NCBI RefSeq assembly: GCF_003951315.1
Contig: NZ_QLJH01000003.1
Location: 172,739-236,738 of the forward strand
DNA from: Sphingomonas sp. S-NIH.Pt15_0812
Lineage (GTDB): Bacteria; Pseudomonadota; Alphaproteobacteria; Sphingomonadales; Sphingomonadaceae
Direction: 5' to 3'
Length of the DNA: 64,000 nucleotides
Shown here: positions 46,467 to 54,486 of the stretch, one piece after another
How the letters are laid out: every line of letters begins with the position of its first letter
How positions within the stretch are numbered: position 1 is the stretch's first letter
The notes under the pieces: generated by a model
What the model was told of the DNA's origin: nothing
The model's input: the letters and a program-made list of their open reading frames with translations, nothing else
The model's database searches: none
Made by a program: the position numbers and the translations under genes

Positions 46467-46495
46467 GCCTCCCCCGCCGCCTGGCCGGGGGAGGC
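46467..46495 (+). terminator. GC-rich hairpin after sapC
   Basis: GCCTCCCCC (46467-46475) pairs perfectly with GGGGGAGGC (46487-46495), 8 bases after the SapC stop. No U-tract. Confidence 0.5.
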
Positions 46496-46615
46496 ATCGG
46501 CGCCGGCGGCCAGGCGGCGCGGTCGTCGGCACCGCCCTTCCCCTGCCCGCCCGGCGCGACTAGACTGGCGGTCCCGCCGGCCCGATCCCCGCGCCGCCCA
46601 TGTCCGAGCCGGTCC

Positions 46616-47167
46616 ATGCACGATCGCCGCGATGCCGCTCTCCGCTATTCCCGCGTGGCGATGCTGTTCCACTGGACGATCGCGGCGCTGGTCATCGTCA
46701 ACCTGACGATCGGCCTGCTCCACGACGCGATCGGCGGCATGCCGCTGCACAAGGCGATCGGGCTGACCGTGCTGGCGCTGACGGCGGCGCGGCTCGGCTG
46801 GCGGTTGCTGCACCCGGCGCCGCCGCTGCCCAAGCATACCCCGGCCTGGGAGCGTGCCGCCGCCCATGCCACGCACTGGACGCTCTATCTGCTGATGGTC
46901 GCGATGCCGCTGACCGGCTGGCTGATGGTGTCGGGCGGGCCGACGCCCCGGCCGACCTCCTGGTTCGGGCTGGCGCAGGTGCCGCCCCTGCCGGTCGGGC
47001 GGGCGGCGGGCGGGTTCGGGCATGAGGCGCATGAACTGCTCGGCTGGCTGATGCTGGCGCTCGTCGTGCTCCATGCCGCCGCCGCGCTGCGCCATCATCT
47101 CCTGTTGCGCGACGGGGTGCTGGGGCGGATGGCCCCCTGGTTCGACCGGTCATCCCAGCGGGGTTGA
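46616..47167 (+). CDS. Cytochrome b561 family membrane protein
   Basis: A 183-residue four-helix membrane cytochrome. Haem-ligand His residues are in RVAMLFHWTIAAL, GGMPLHKAIG, and HEAHELLGWLMLALVVLHAAAALRHH. The bacterial b561 (CybB-like) family transfers electrons from quinol, in some cases to superoxide. Start 46616 suits the family N-terminus (RYSRVAMLFHW). Confidence 0.9.
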   Translation: MHDRRDAALRYSRVAMLFHWTIAALVIVNLTIGLLHDAIGGMPLHKAIGLTVLALTAARLGWRLLHPAPPLPKHTPAWERAAAHATHWTLYLLMVAMPLTGWLMVSGGPTPRPTSWFGLAQVPPLPVGRAAGGFGHEAHELLGWLMLALVVLHAAAALRHHLLLRDGVLGRMAPWFDRSSQRG

Positions 47168-47209
47168 TCCGGGTAAGACAGGGTTCCGCACATTTTTTGC
47201 AATCGATGC

Positions 47210-47351
47210 TTGAACCAAATCGCGGGTCACCCATTTAGGTCCTGTACGGCATCGTGTCCCCCCTTTCGCGGCGCCGTACGACACGCTTTCAGCGTGTCTC
47301 CTCCCTGAACCTTGGCCACCTCGCTGCGACACCGCGCGAGGTGGTTTTTTT
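47210..47351 (+). ncRNA. Small RNA candidate, suhB/MmgR-like
   Basis: A promoter TTGAAC (47210-47215), 17 bases, ATTTAG (47233-47238) would start a ~107-base RNA near 47244. The RNA folds as: outer stem GTACGGC (47244-47250)/GCCGTAC (47273-47279) enclosing a C-rich loop; hairpin GACACGC TTTCA GCGTGTC (47280-47298); an unpaired TCTCCTCCCT (47297-47306) able to pair with ribosome-binding sites; and a Rho-independent terminator, CCACCTCGC (47316-47324)/GCGAGGTGG (47336-47344), with TTTTTTT. One mismatch separates the unpaired decamer from the UUUCCUCCCU core I recall for suhB/MmgR (alpha-r8) Hfq-binding sRNAs. No protein frame fits. Confidence 0.68.
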
Positions 47352-47354
47352 ATG

Positions 47355-48197
47355 TCACTCGGCGGCCTGGGGCAGCGTCCCTGCCAGCGCTTCCGCCGCC
47401 AGTGCATCGATCATCCGCCGGACCAGCGCCGCCGTCGCCGCCAGCCCCTCGCCCGGCGCGTCCAGTGTGGCATCGAGATAGAGGCGACGATCCAGTTCGA
47501 CCTGCACGGCATGGATGCTCCGCTCCGGCGCGCCCTGCCGCTCGACGATGAAGCCGCCGGCATAGGGCGCGTTGCGGGTGACCCGGATCCCGGCCGCGCG
47601 CGTCTCCGCCTCCAGCGTCCGCGCGAAGCGGCCGGCGGCGGTGCGGCCGAAGCGGTCGCCGATCACCACCTGCGGGCCATCCTCCGCCAGCGGCGGCATC
47701 GAATGCAGGTCGAGCAGCACCGCGACGCCGTACCGGGCCCGGGCGGCGAGCAGCAGCAGCTCCAGCCGGTCGTGATAGGGCCGGTGGTCGGCGATGATCC
47801 GCGCCTCGATCTCGGCCGCGGTGAAGCGTCGCGCCCACAGGTCGCCCGCCCCCGTCACCCGCCGCGGCACCAGACCCAGGCCGCTGCGCAGCTTCGCCGA
47901 CAGGATCGGCCGGCAGAGCGGTGGCGCGCCCTCGTCGACGCGCGGGTCGCGTTCGCGCTCCGACCGGTTGAGGTCGATCCAGGCGCGCCCCAGCCGCTGG
48001 ACCAGCATCGGCTCGTCGCGGCGGGCGGCATGGGCGACCGCATCGACGCGGCGGTCCTCCAGTCCCCGAAGCGCGGCCGGCGGAACCCGCAGGGCAGCGC
48101 GCAGTTCGGCAGGATAGTCGGCACCGGCGTGCGATACGGACAGCACCACCGGCCCGGCCGGCGGCGTGCTTCCCCATTCGTCGAACGACGGCATCAT
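47355..48197 (-). CDS. N-formylglutamate amidohydrolase-family protein
   Basis: A 280-residue amidohydrolase of the HutG-type N-formylglutamate deformylase family. VVLSVSHAGADYP, DRRVDAVAH, RAWIDLNRSERERDP, and VLLDLHSMPPLAEDGPQVVIGDR hold the zinc and catalytic residues. Not in a histidine-utilisation operon, so the physiological substrate could be another N-formyl amino acid. It is convergent with the sRNA terminator, whose T-run ends four bases before this stop codon. Confidence 0.87.
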   Translation of the reverse strand: MMPSFDEWGSTPPAGPVVLSVSHAGADYPAELRAALRVPPAALRGLEDRRVDAVAHAARRDEPMLVQRLGRAWIDLNRSERERDPRVDEGAPPLCRPILSAKLRSGLGLVPRRVTGAGDLWARRFTAAEIEARIIADHRPYHDRLELLLLAARARYGVAVLLDLHSMPPLAEDGPQVVIGDRFGRTAAGRFARTLEAETRAAGIRVTRNAPYAGGFIVERQGAPERSIHAVQVELDRRLYLDATLDAPGEGLAATAALVRRMIDALAAEALAGTLPQAAE

Positions 48198-48287
48198 CCT
48201 GTCGATCCTAAAGCGGGTTTCGCGCCAATTCGACTGAAATTGTTAAGCTGGATCGACTAAGACGGCGTCCGATTGCGGGGCAAGGTG

Positions 48288-48665
48288 ATGATCCGAATAT
48301 TATTGGCTGAAGACGATCAGGTGATGCGCGAATATCTGGCCCGCGCGCTGGAGCGGTCCGGCTATGCCGTGGTGGCGGTCGATCGCGGCACGGCGGCGGT
48401 GCCGCTGCTCGAACAGCAACGGTTCGACCTGCTGCTGACCGACATCGTCATGCCGGAGATGGACGGCATCGAGCTGGCGCGCCGCGCCAACGAGCTGGCC
48501 CCCGACCTGCGCGTGATGTTCATCACCGGCTTCGCGGCGGTGACGCTCAAGGTAGGCCAGGCGATGCCCAATGCGCGGGTCTTGTCCAAGCCCTTCCACC
48601 TGCGCGACCTGGTTCTGGAGGTCGATCGCCTGTTCGACCGCCACGACGCGTCGGGCCTAAGTTGA
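48288..48665 (+). CDS. cpdR: Single-domain response regulator CpdR
   Basis: A 125-residue stand-alone receiver. Acidic pair in LLAEDDQVM, phospho-acceptor Asp52 (LLLTDIVMPEMDG), Thr in FITGFAA, Lys in VLSKPFHLRDLVLEVDRLF. Sequence and position match CpdR, which in Caulobacter, when unphosphorylated, primes ClpXP for degradation of cell-cycle substrates and is controlled by the CckA-ChpT relay. ATG 48288 with GGGGCAAGGT upstream. Confidence 0.9.
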   Translation: MIRILLAEDDQVMREYLARALERSGYAVVAVDRGTAAVPLLEQQRFDLLLTDIVMPEMDGIELARRANELAPDLRVMFITGFAAVTLKVGQAMPNARVLSKPFHLRDLVLEVDRLFDRHDASGLS

Positions 48666-48726
48666 GCCTCGATGCAAAATGGGGCTTGCATGCCCCCAAA
48701 CCCCCGGCTAAAGGGCCACCTCCGGC

Positions 48727-48801
48727 GGGCGTGTAGCTCAGTGGTAGAGCACTGTGTTGACATCGCAGGGGTCGCAAGTTCAATCCTTGCCACGCCCACC
48801 A
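48727..48801 (+). tRNA. tRNA-Val (anticodon GAC)
   Basis: Full cloverleaf: acceptor GGGCGTG (48727-48733) with CACGCCC (48791-48797), D-arm GCTC...GAGC, anticodon stem CTGTG/CGCAG with loop TTGACAT (anticodon GAC at 48759-48761), T-arm GCAAG/CTTGC with TTCAATC loop, and encoded ACCA end. It borders the integrase gene, so its 3' half is the likely attachment site. Confidence 0.96.
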
Positions 48802-48804
48802 TCG

Positions 48805-48840
48805 AAAACCCCGCTAGGCCAACGGCTTAGTGGGGTTTTT
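48805..48840 (+). terminator. Rho-independent terminator after tRNA-Val
   Basis: AAAACCCCGCTA (48805-48816) pairs with TAGTGGGGTTTTT (48828-48840) around a 10-base loop, ending in a T5 run. Confidence 0.85.
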
Positions 48841-48871
48841 GGTTTTCCGGCCCCCGAGTTGCGCGTCACGG

Positions 48872-49045
48872 TTTTGCGTGCCTTTTGCGTGTAATGCCGA
48901 GTGGAACATCCGGGCTCACGGGGGCCTCGGAGGCGTTAGGGCGGCTGCGCCAGCGGATTGGGAGCGGCAGCGATGGCGTCAAAACGACTAGCCATCATAC
49001 CTGCCGCCGCCGTCCATCGGGACCGACTTGCGTGGGTTTTGCGTG
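48872..49045. repeat. Repeated TTTTGCGTG, possible integrase arm-type sites
   Basis: TTTTGCGTG occurs at 48872-48880 and 48883-48891 (11 bases apart, one helical turn) and again at 49037-49045 inside the integrase 3' end. Spacing and location beside a tRNA attachment site suggest arm-type binding sites for the integrase N-terminal domain. Confidence 0.5.
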
Positions 49046-50305
49046 AAGCGGCGTCGCCATCTTCCGCGCCAACTCGGACGCAATGTCCTCCAGCCCTTGT
49101 CGGGTCTCGGAGAGATAAGCCGGGCTGAAGATCACGTAGCGCCGCGTCGACGGGGGCAGCACCACGTGCCCCAGCGCCAGCGGGATCTCCTGCTGCGAGA
49201 CGCCGCGCTGTGCGATCAGGGTCGCCATGCTGTGGCGCATCAGCTTGGGACCGAAGCCGACCGGTACCCCGAACCGCCTTGCCATGACGCTCCACGCCTT
49301 TTTGACATCCGCCACGGGCCGCTGAACCACCCAACGGTCCTCATCCTCCTCTGCCACGCTCTCGTGACAGACCAGCCGGTCGTCCGTCGCCTCCAGCCAG
49401 TTCGCCAAGAGCGATGTGACGGGGAGCGCCGGTCGGTTTTTGCGCGTCTGGATCCGCCCCGCTGGGTTGAGGTCGAGCACGCCGGCGTCGCGGTGCCATT
49501 GCTGCCGGTCGGGCCGCACCGAGATATCGTAGAGCGCGTCCGGCCGCGCTAGCGTGCAGATCGCACCGATCAGGTAGCGGCGCAGTGGCATCAATCGTGC
49601 CGGATGCGCCGGGCTGAGTTCCGGGTCTCCTTCCGCCGTATAGTCGAGCATCTCGGCGATCTGGTCGAGCGAGAGGCGGAAGTTGCGCTCCGGCGTCACG
49701 GCAGCGCGGGGCAGGTGCTTCAGCTCGGGCACCGCCTCCATGCGCTTGACGTTGAACCGCAAGGCTGCCTTCAGCTGGATGATGCTCTCCTCGACCGTCG
49801 ACTTCGCCCGCTTGCGGGTAGACACGGTCCATTCGCCGGTCTCCGGGTCACGTCGCCGCTGGGTCACGGGATCGATCTCGGTCCCCCATTTTCGAAAACG
49901 CATCAGCCATTCGGCGTCCAGCACCGTCGGCAGCACGGGTTCACGCAATACACCGATCGCGATCTCATGGTCGATGAACCGGTTCACCAGTTTCAGCCGG
50001 GCATGGATCGCGTCGGCGCTCGCCAGCTCGGCGCCGTGCAGCGTCCAATAGTCCGTCATCGCCTGATGAACCGTATAGGACGCCTTGTCGTCGTCCGCAG
50101 GCTGGTGGAACGCCAGATAGTGACGATCCAGCACCTCGATCGCTAGGCGAAGATCAGCCGTGCGCGTGCTGCGCCGCTGCATCCGGCCGGTGACCGGGTC
50201 GTACCAGCAGATGTAGAGGTTCGGGCTGACGACCTCGCCGTCCTTGCCACGGACTCGATCGAGATAGAATTCGCCACGGCGATAGAGGTCTTCCGGTGAC
50301 GGCAC
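48995..50305 (-). CDS. int: Tyrosine recombinase / integrase
   Basis: A 436-residue phage-type integrase. N-terminal ~60 residues resemble an arm-binding fold; residues ~95-210 a SAM-like core-binding domain; the catalytic part has Arg in TLARPDALYDI, box II KLMRHSMATLIAQ, LGH in PLALGHVV and the nucleophile Tyr in STRRYVIF. The first His of the usual HxxRH is Lys here. GTG start at 50305 with AAGGAAA upstream. Its 3' end points at tRNA-Val 194 bases away, as expected for an element integrated in the tRNA. Confidence 0.9.
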   Translation of the reverse strand: MPSPEDLYRRGEFYLDRVRGKDGEVVSPNLYICWYDPVTGRMQRRSTRTADLRLAIEVLDRHYLAFHQPADDDKASYTVHQAMTDYWTLHGAELASADAIHARLKLVNRFIDHEIAIGVLREPVLPTVLDAEWLMRFRKWGTEIDPVTQRRRDPETGEWTVSTRKRAKSTVEESIIQLKAALRFNVKRMEAVPELKHLPRAAVTPERNFRLSLDQIAEMLDYTAEGDPELSPAHPARLMPLRRYLIGAICTLARPDALYDISVRPDRQQWHRDAGVLDLNPAGRIQTRKNRPALPVTSLLANWLEATDDRLVCHESVAEEDEDRWVVQRPVADVKKAWSVMARRFGVPVGFGPKLMRHSMATLIAQRGVSQQEIPLALGHVVLPPSTRRYVIFSPAYLSETRQGLEDIASELARKMATPLHAKPTQVGPDGRRRQV

Positions 50306-50556
50306 TGCGCTTTTTCCTTCAGGATTTCGCTTCGCGCCTCTCCGATCAGTTTTACTGCGCCTACCAGGGTGAGGAGGTCGAGATCCTCCGACTTCAGGTT
50401 GATGCCCCGGTTCGTCTGGATCGCGCGAACGATCCTGCGGTCGAGCTGCAGGAGGGCGTCGGCGGTTGCCGCGTCGATCATATCCTGGGGGAGGACCGAG
50501 CCGGTCCCCGGGGTCATCGTGACGGTGCCGCCGGCGTCCGCGTCGATGCTCGTCAT
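50143..50556 (-). CDS. Small hypothetical protein overlapping int
   Basis: A 137-residue frame starting 251 bases upstream of the integrase start and running 163 bases into it. The first 84 residues (DMIDAATADALLQLDRRIVRAIQTNRG, LLTLVGAVKLIGEARSEILKEK) look like a compact helical protein; the rest, in the overlap, is Arg/Ser/Ala-rich and may be non-native. No family recognised. Position suggests a co-expressed helper of the integrase, such as a directionality factor, but no excisionase motif is visible. Confidence 0.45.
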   Translation of the reverse strand: MTSIDADAGGTVTMTPGTGSVLPQDMIDAATADALLQLDRRIVRAIQTNRGINLKSEDLDLLTLVGAVKLIGEARSEILKEKAQCRHRKTSIAVANSISIESVARTARSSARTSTSAGTTRSPAGCSGAARARLIFA

Positions 50557-50604
50557 GTCTTTTCCTTCCTGGCGTGGGTTACCCCCACGTGCAGGGCCTT
50601 CTTC

Positions 50605-51849
50605 TCATCCGAAGCGGTCGTCGGTGGCCTTCAGACGATCCGCAATCTCCCTTTGCGAAACGGTGACGCCAACATCGGCGGCTATGACTGGCCATTCGGT
50701 CAGCGCGCCGCGCGTCTGGTCGATGATCTGGCCGATGACGCGATCCGACAGGCCATGGCGGCGGCCCAGCGTAAGGACGTGCGCGCGGGTCGGCGTGCGG
50801 CCCTCGCCTTCGACGGCGAGATAGTGTTCGCCGCCCGGACCGACGGAGAAGGTCAGGTCATAGGCTGGGGCGAGGCGCCACTCGCCGGTGGTGCCCATCA
50901 GATAGCTGTGCTGCCGGGTGTGATCGTCGCGGTTGTGCGCCAGGACGTTGAAGACCATGCGGCGGAACGCCTGCTCGACGTCGCCGGCATGCCGGGTGAT
51001 CGCCATGGTCGCGCGCAGGAATCCGTCATAGTCGAGGCTCGGCATGTCGGAGGGGGCTTCGGCCGCCCCAGCGAGCGACACCATGTGCAGCCGGTGTCCG
51101 GGGGCTGGACGGTCGAAGCGACGCGTCGCGAAATAGCCAGGTCCGTCGCGCTCGGGCAGGACGCGGGATTCTGCGATCGTCAGACCGGCCGCGCGGGCCA
51201 TGCGGGCATAGGCTTCCTCGACCGGGCCGATATCGACGGGGTCGCCGGTCGCGCGGAACTTGACGATCCAGGCGTCGTGGCCGTCCGCGGCCTCGCCGAC
51301 GCTGATCGCGCCGTCGGGGGCAAAGCCGACATGGACCTTGGGACGAGCCCCGCCCGATGCGCCGCCCAGCGCCGCCAGCGTGTCGACCAGCGCACCCTCG
51401 TCCCCGGCGAGGAGCAGCCGCGACTCTTCGGCCAGGGCATCGAGGTCGATCGTCCCCATCGCATCGTCAGGCGTGGTGGCTGGCTGATAGACCAGCGCGC
51501 CGCGGCCACCGGCGCCGATGATCGCCAGCTGATCGACGGGGTTCAGCGTGTCGAACTGAACGTCGATACGGGCGAGGCGACGTCGCAGCAGCAGCCGTCC
51601 CCAGGCGTCGGGTAGGCTGTCCGCCAGGAAGCCGTGCAGCCCGCCGAACGACCGGCTCCGCGCGGCGTGCAGACCCGGTTCTGGAGGATAAAGGAGTGGG
51701 GCGACGGGCAAGCCGCTGCGGATGACGTCGGGCGACCATTCTAGCTGGGCGACACCACTGGCCATCACGACCCGGCCGGCGGGCGCAGCGGGCGCGGCAT
51801 CGTCGAATGCCAGTGCCAGCCCCAGCGGTGCCCCCGGCCTCAGCTTCAC
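50605..51849 (-). CDS. hipA: HipA-family serine/threonine kinase toxin
   Basis: About 414 residues. LADSLPDAWGRLLLRRRL is the HipA N-terminal signature; GASGGARPKVHVG and AWIVKFRA form the nucleotide-binding lobe, and VFNVLAHNRDDHTRQHSYL is the catalytic HxRDDH-like loop; AYDLTFSV follows with the Mg-binding Asp. HipA kinases phosphorylate an aminoacyl-tRNA synthetase such as GltX and stop growth. GTG start 51849 overlaps the antitoxin stop as GTGA, giving tight coupling. It likely stabilises the island. Confidence 0.9.
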   Translation of the reverse strand: MKLRPGAPLGLALAFDDAAPAAPAGRVVMASGVAQLEWSPDVIRSGLPVAPLLYPPEPGLHAARSRSFGGLHGFLADSLPDAWGRLLLRRRLARIDVQFDTLNPVDQLAIIGAGGRGALVYQPATTPDDAMGTIDLDALAEESRLLLAGDEGALVDTLAALGGASGGARPKVHVGFAPDGAISVGEAADGHDAWIVKFRATGDPVDIGPVEEAYARMARAAGLTIAESRVLPERDGPGYFATRRFDRPAPGHRLHMVSLAGAAEAPSDMPSLDYDGFLRATMAITRHAGDVEQAFRRMVFNVLAHNRDDHTRQHSYLMGTTGEWRLAPAYDLTFSVGPGGEHYLAVEGEGRTPTRAHVLTLGRRHGLSDRVIGQIIDQTRGALTEWPVIAADVGVTVSQREIADRLKATDDRFG

Positions 51850-52169
51850 GACGGGATCCTCGACGCGGCCCGGCGGCGGCGCTTGGGCGCGGTGCGTTCG
51901 GTCATCCGTTTTTGCTCCAGCAGGGCATCCATCGAACTGGCCACCGGCTCCGGAAAGAGGGCGAACAGATCCTGCTCGCACCGCAGCGCCACGGCCGCGC
52001 GGATGAGGTCGTCGATCGACGCCTTGCCCTCGGCCTCCAGCCGCCGCCAAGTGCGATAGGAGACGCCAGCGCGAGATGCGGCATCGACCTGTGTAAGGTT
52101 CATCGCTAGTCGGCGGCGCTGGACCTTTAGGCCGATTTCGGCAGCAATCTCACTCGGCGCGTACATCAT
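51846..52169 (-). CDS. hipB: HipB-like HTH antitoxin
   Basis: About 107 residues if the ATG at 52169 is used; an ATG at 52217 lies inside the operator palindrome and would add 16 residues. Xre-type HTH: IGLKVQRRRLAMNLTQVDAASRAGVSYRTWRRLEAEGKASIDDLIRAA is spread over residues about 15-60. The C-terminus is basic (KRRRRAASR). Binds DNA to repress the operon and binds HipA. Short, Lys/Arg-rich tail differs from E. coli HipB. Confidence 0.82.
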   Translation of the reverse strand: MMYAPSEIAAEIGLKVQRRRLAMNLTQVDAASRAGVSYRTWRRLEAEGKASIDDLIRAAVALRCEQDLFALFPEPVASSMDALLEQKRMTERTAPKRRRRAASRIPS

Positions 52170-52228
52170 CGTCCGTATATGGCCGGTAATTGCCATTTTG
52201 GCAATTTTAGAGGCCATATACGGACGAT
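52168..52228. promoter_or_regulatory. Nested palindromic operator of hipBA
   Basis: Outer perfect inverted repeat with 17-base arms: ATCGTCCGTATATGGCC (52168-52184) and GGCCATATACGGACGAT (52212-52228). Inside it, AATTGCCA (52188-52195) and TGGCAATT (52199-52206) form a second perfect repeat. Together they fill the gap in front of hipB, so binding of HipB dimers at two nested sites would shut the operon. Confidence 0.8.
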
Positions 52229-52251
52229 CAGTTGATACCAGCGTAGTGGTG

Positions 52252-53568
52252 CTATTCGGCAGCCTCGGCCACTTCCTCCTCGGCGTCGAAGCCGAGGTTG
52301 ACGATTCGAATGTTGCCCCGGCGCGTATCTATCAAGCCGTCCTTGCTTATCAGCGCCAGCTCCTTGGCCAGAGTGCCTGGCGTTTTCGCTTTTTCGCCGT
52401 CTACCTCGTCGGTGATCGTGGCCAGGATCGCACAGGAGGCCTTGGTCGTGTTGAATGCGGCACGAAGCGCATCCCGTTCGATGACCGTGTTGGGTTTGCC
52501 GCCGTCGAACGATGACAGAAGCGAGAGCACTGCTTTCCGGAGTTCCTCCGTATGCACGCCCTTCTTGCCACGTGGCTGGAGCAACGCCGTACCGAAGATG
52601 CCGGGGAAGTCGGCCGTGATGTGATCATAGGCGCCGTCCTTGCGCCTCAGCAGCGCGCGAGGTCGAAGATCCGCCCCGAGCGAGTTCGCCTTGGCCACTT
52701 CAACGATGACGACATCGCGGTCCGTCAGACCCGGATGAACGGCGCGGACTGTCTCGAGGTTTTCGGACGCTCCGGCGAGCCGCACCTCAACCACCGAGCG
52801 TGGTGTGGTAGACCACATGGCGGATCCACGAAGTCGTTCGATCGCGGCGTCCTCAGTCTTCCGCGCGGCGTCCTTGGGCGTATGACCGATCACCGCCCAG
52901 AACATCTTCTGCCGGTACGACAGTCTGTTCAGGTGGAAAAGGAAGTTGGTGGCCGCCTCCGAGTTGGCCAACTCGAAGCCTGCCATCGATACCGCTGAGT
53001 CGAGAATGACGCCAACGATGCGGTCCTCCGGACGTCCGTCCTCTTCGACTTGCTTGTTCCAGTCGTCGAGAAAGGCCTCGATGCCGTTCAGAACGGGGCT
53101 TGGCTGCCAGCGGCCTCCAGGACCGTGCTGGAACAGGCAGGCGTTCGGCTCCGGGAACTCGGTCTGCGACATGCTCAGGAAGGCCATGACGTGGATACGC
53201 TGGCATAGAGCGACGGCATCCTCCTCGGTACCGCCGTTCTCCTGCATCAGGCGGCGTGCGATCGCGCCGATGCGCAGCAGAAGATGCTCCCGCAAGTCTT
53301 CTGCGGTCAGGACGAGGATGTTCCCGCGAACGCCAAGGTCGGCGCCGAGCCACTGGCGTGGTGCGGCATCTCCGATCGCGGCCATATGGGCCGCCATCCA
53401 GAGCAGCAGCTGCGTCTTCCCGGTCGATCCGGCTCCGAACCATATGGTCGCACCGGTCGCTGGCATTAGGCCATCCACGGCATAGTCCATCTGGCGGTCC
53501 TGCGACGCGGCATCGATCGCCCGATAGTCTCCCTTGCGCGCCCGAACCGTCCAGCTTTCATCGATCAT
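52252..53568 (-). CDS. RepA-like hexameric helicase ATPase (AAA_25)
   Basis: A 438-residue RecA-fold ATPase. Walker A GAGSTGKTQLLLWMAAH, an ILVLTAEDL strand after it, Walker B-like VGVILDSAVSMAG and sensor VIGHTPKDAARKTEDAAIERLRGS match RepA-type DNA helicases of IncQ plasmids and phage elements. The C-terminal ~110 residues look like a winged helix (TLAKELALISKDGLIDTRRGNIRI). On this island it may support replication after excision. SD GGGAGAATG before ATG 53568. Co-directional with hipBA. Confidence 0.82.
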   Translation of the reverse strand: MIDESWTVRARKGDYRAIDAASQDRQMDYAVDGLMPATGATIWFGAGSTGKTQLLLWMAAHMAAIGDAAPRQWLGADLGVRGNILVLTAEDLREHLLLRIGAIARRLMQENGGTEEDAVALCQRIHVMAFLSMSQTEFPEPNACLFQHGPGGRWQPSPVLNGIEAFLDDWNKQVEEDGRPEDRIVGVILDSAVSMAGFELANSEAATNFLFHLNRLSYRQKMFWAVIGHTPKDAARKTEDAAIERLRGSAMWSTTPRSVVEVRLAGASENLETVRAVHPGLTDRDVVIVEVAKANSLGADLRPRALLRRKDGAYDHITADFPGIFGTALLQPRGKKGVHTEELRKAVLSLLSSFDGGKPNTVIERDALRAAFNTTKASCAILATITDEVDGEKAKTPGTLAKELALISKDGLIDTRRGNIRIVNLGFDAEEEVAEAAE

Positions 53569-54086
53569 CTGTCATTCTCCCTTTGATGCGCGGTTCTAAG
53601 GGCACCGGCTTAAGGGGATATGACGATCAACGGCCGATGATAGGCCGCCACCGTTCGTCGCAAAACGGCGGCGGCGTTAAGGAAAACGAAAGATTCGTTT
53701 CAGATATAGAGGGAGGTGGGGTGGAGGCGAAGGGCTCGGGCCCAACGACTACACCCCACCTCCTCTCTAATCTGACTTCCGCCCGATGCGCGTTGTTGAC
53801 GGGTGGGGGCCTCACGCCTGTTCGGCATGATCTAGCTGATCGGCCCTGAGACTCTGCACATCCCTTCACGATCGTGCACGATTTCGTTCGCGCAGCCTGG
53901 CACCCCCGAGACTGATCGCAGGACCGCCGTTTCCCATTCGGCTGCTACCCGGTCCTCTATACCTCCCCACAAGGTGATCCTTCCTTCTCCGATCCGTGCG
54001 TCGCGCCAACGACAGGAGGGAAATGAAGGCTCTGCCTGCGGCAAGGATGGGATCTTCAAAGGAGTAACTATCCTTTGGAGGAAAAG
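53569..54086. other. Gene-free region with large inverted repeat
   Basis: A 518-bp gap between the helicase and the HTH gene, which point away from each other. It contains a perfect 12-base inverted repeat, GGAGGTGGGGTG (53712-53723) and CACCCCACCTCC (53752-53763), with inner GC pairing. The spacing and the RepA-like neighbour make it a candidate origin or control region; no iterons and no gene were seen. Confidence 0.45.
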
Positions 54087-54338
54087 ATGAGACTGAACGC
54101 AAAGCAGGTCGACGCAGACCGCCGCCAAGCCCGTGCGTATGCCGACGACGCGCTTCGAGAGGCTGTTTGCCGCTGGATCGTCGACAACAAGGCCAGCCGC
54201 GCCCGAACCGCACGCGCGTTCGGTATCTCCGTTGAGCGCGTTGGTAACTTTCAGTTCCAGACGCTGATGAAGAAGCAGACGGCGAGATACTGGGCCAAGA
54301 TGCGGGGCGAGCCCATCATCCAGGTGGCAAGTCGCTGA
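54087..54338 (+). CDS. Small HTH-like protein
   Basis: An 83-residue protein with a strong SD (GGAGG six bases before ATG 54087). The middle RARTARAFGISVERVGNF is a helix-turn-helix-like segment, followed by QTLMKKQTARYWAKMRGE. It could be a regulator or a nicking accessory factor (MobC-like role), but no family was recognised. An in-frame ATG at 54075 is less likely because it precedes the SD. Confidence 0.6.
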   Translation: MRLNAKQVDADRRQARAYADDALREAVCRWIVDNKASRARTARAFGISVERVGNFQFQTLMKKQTARYWAKMRGEPIIQVASR

Positions 54339-54486
54339 GGCTTGCTGCCTGTCCGACGCTGTCCAGAACCTGGAGCTTTTGCGCCAAGACTTCGAACAGC
54401 GTCGGCTTGGGCGCAGAAGGTAGGAAGAAGGCAATTGAGCTAGGTTTGGAAGTGCTGGGGTACCTTTCACCCCAGGATGAAAAAGA

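Noticed and set aside
43630..46617. A ~995-codon open frame on the minus strand across the flavoenzyme and SapC genes
   Set aside because: It is antisense to two well-supported genes, shows His/Arg/Gln-rich mirror composition, and only its last ~168 codons (43630-44136) start with a signal peptide and look real.
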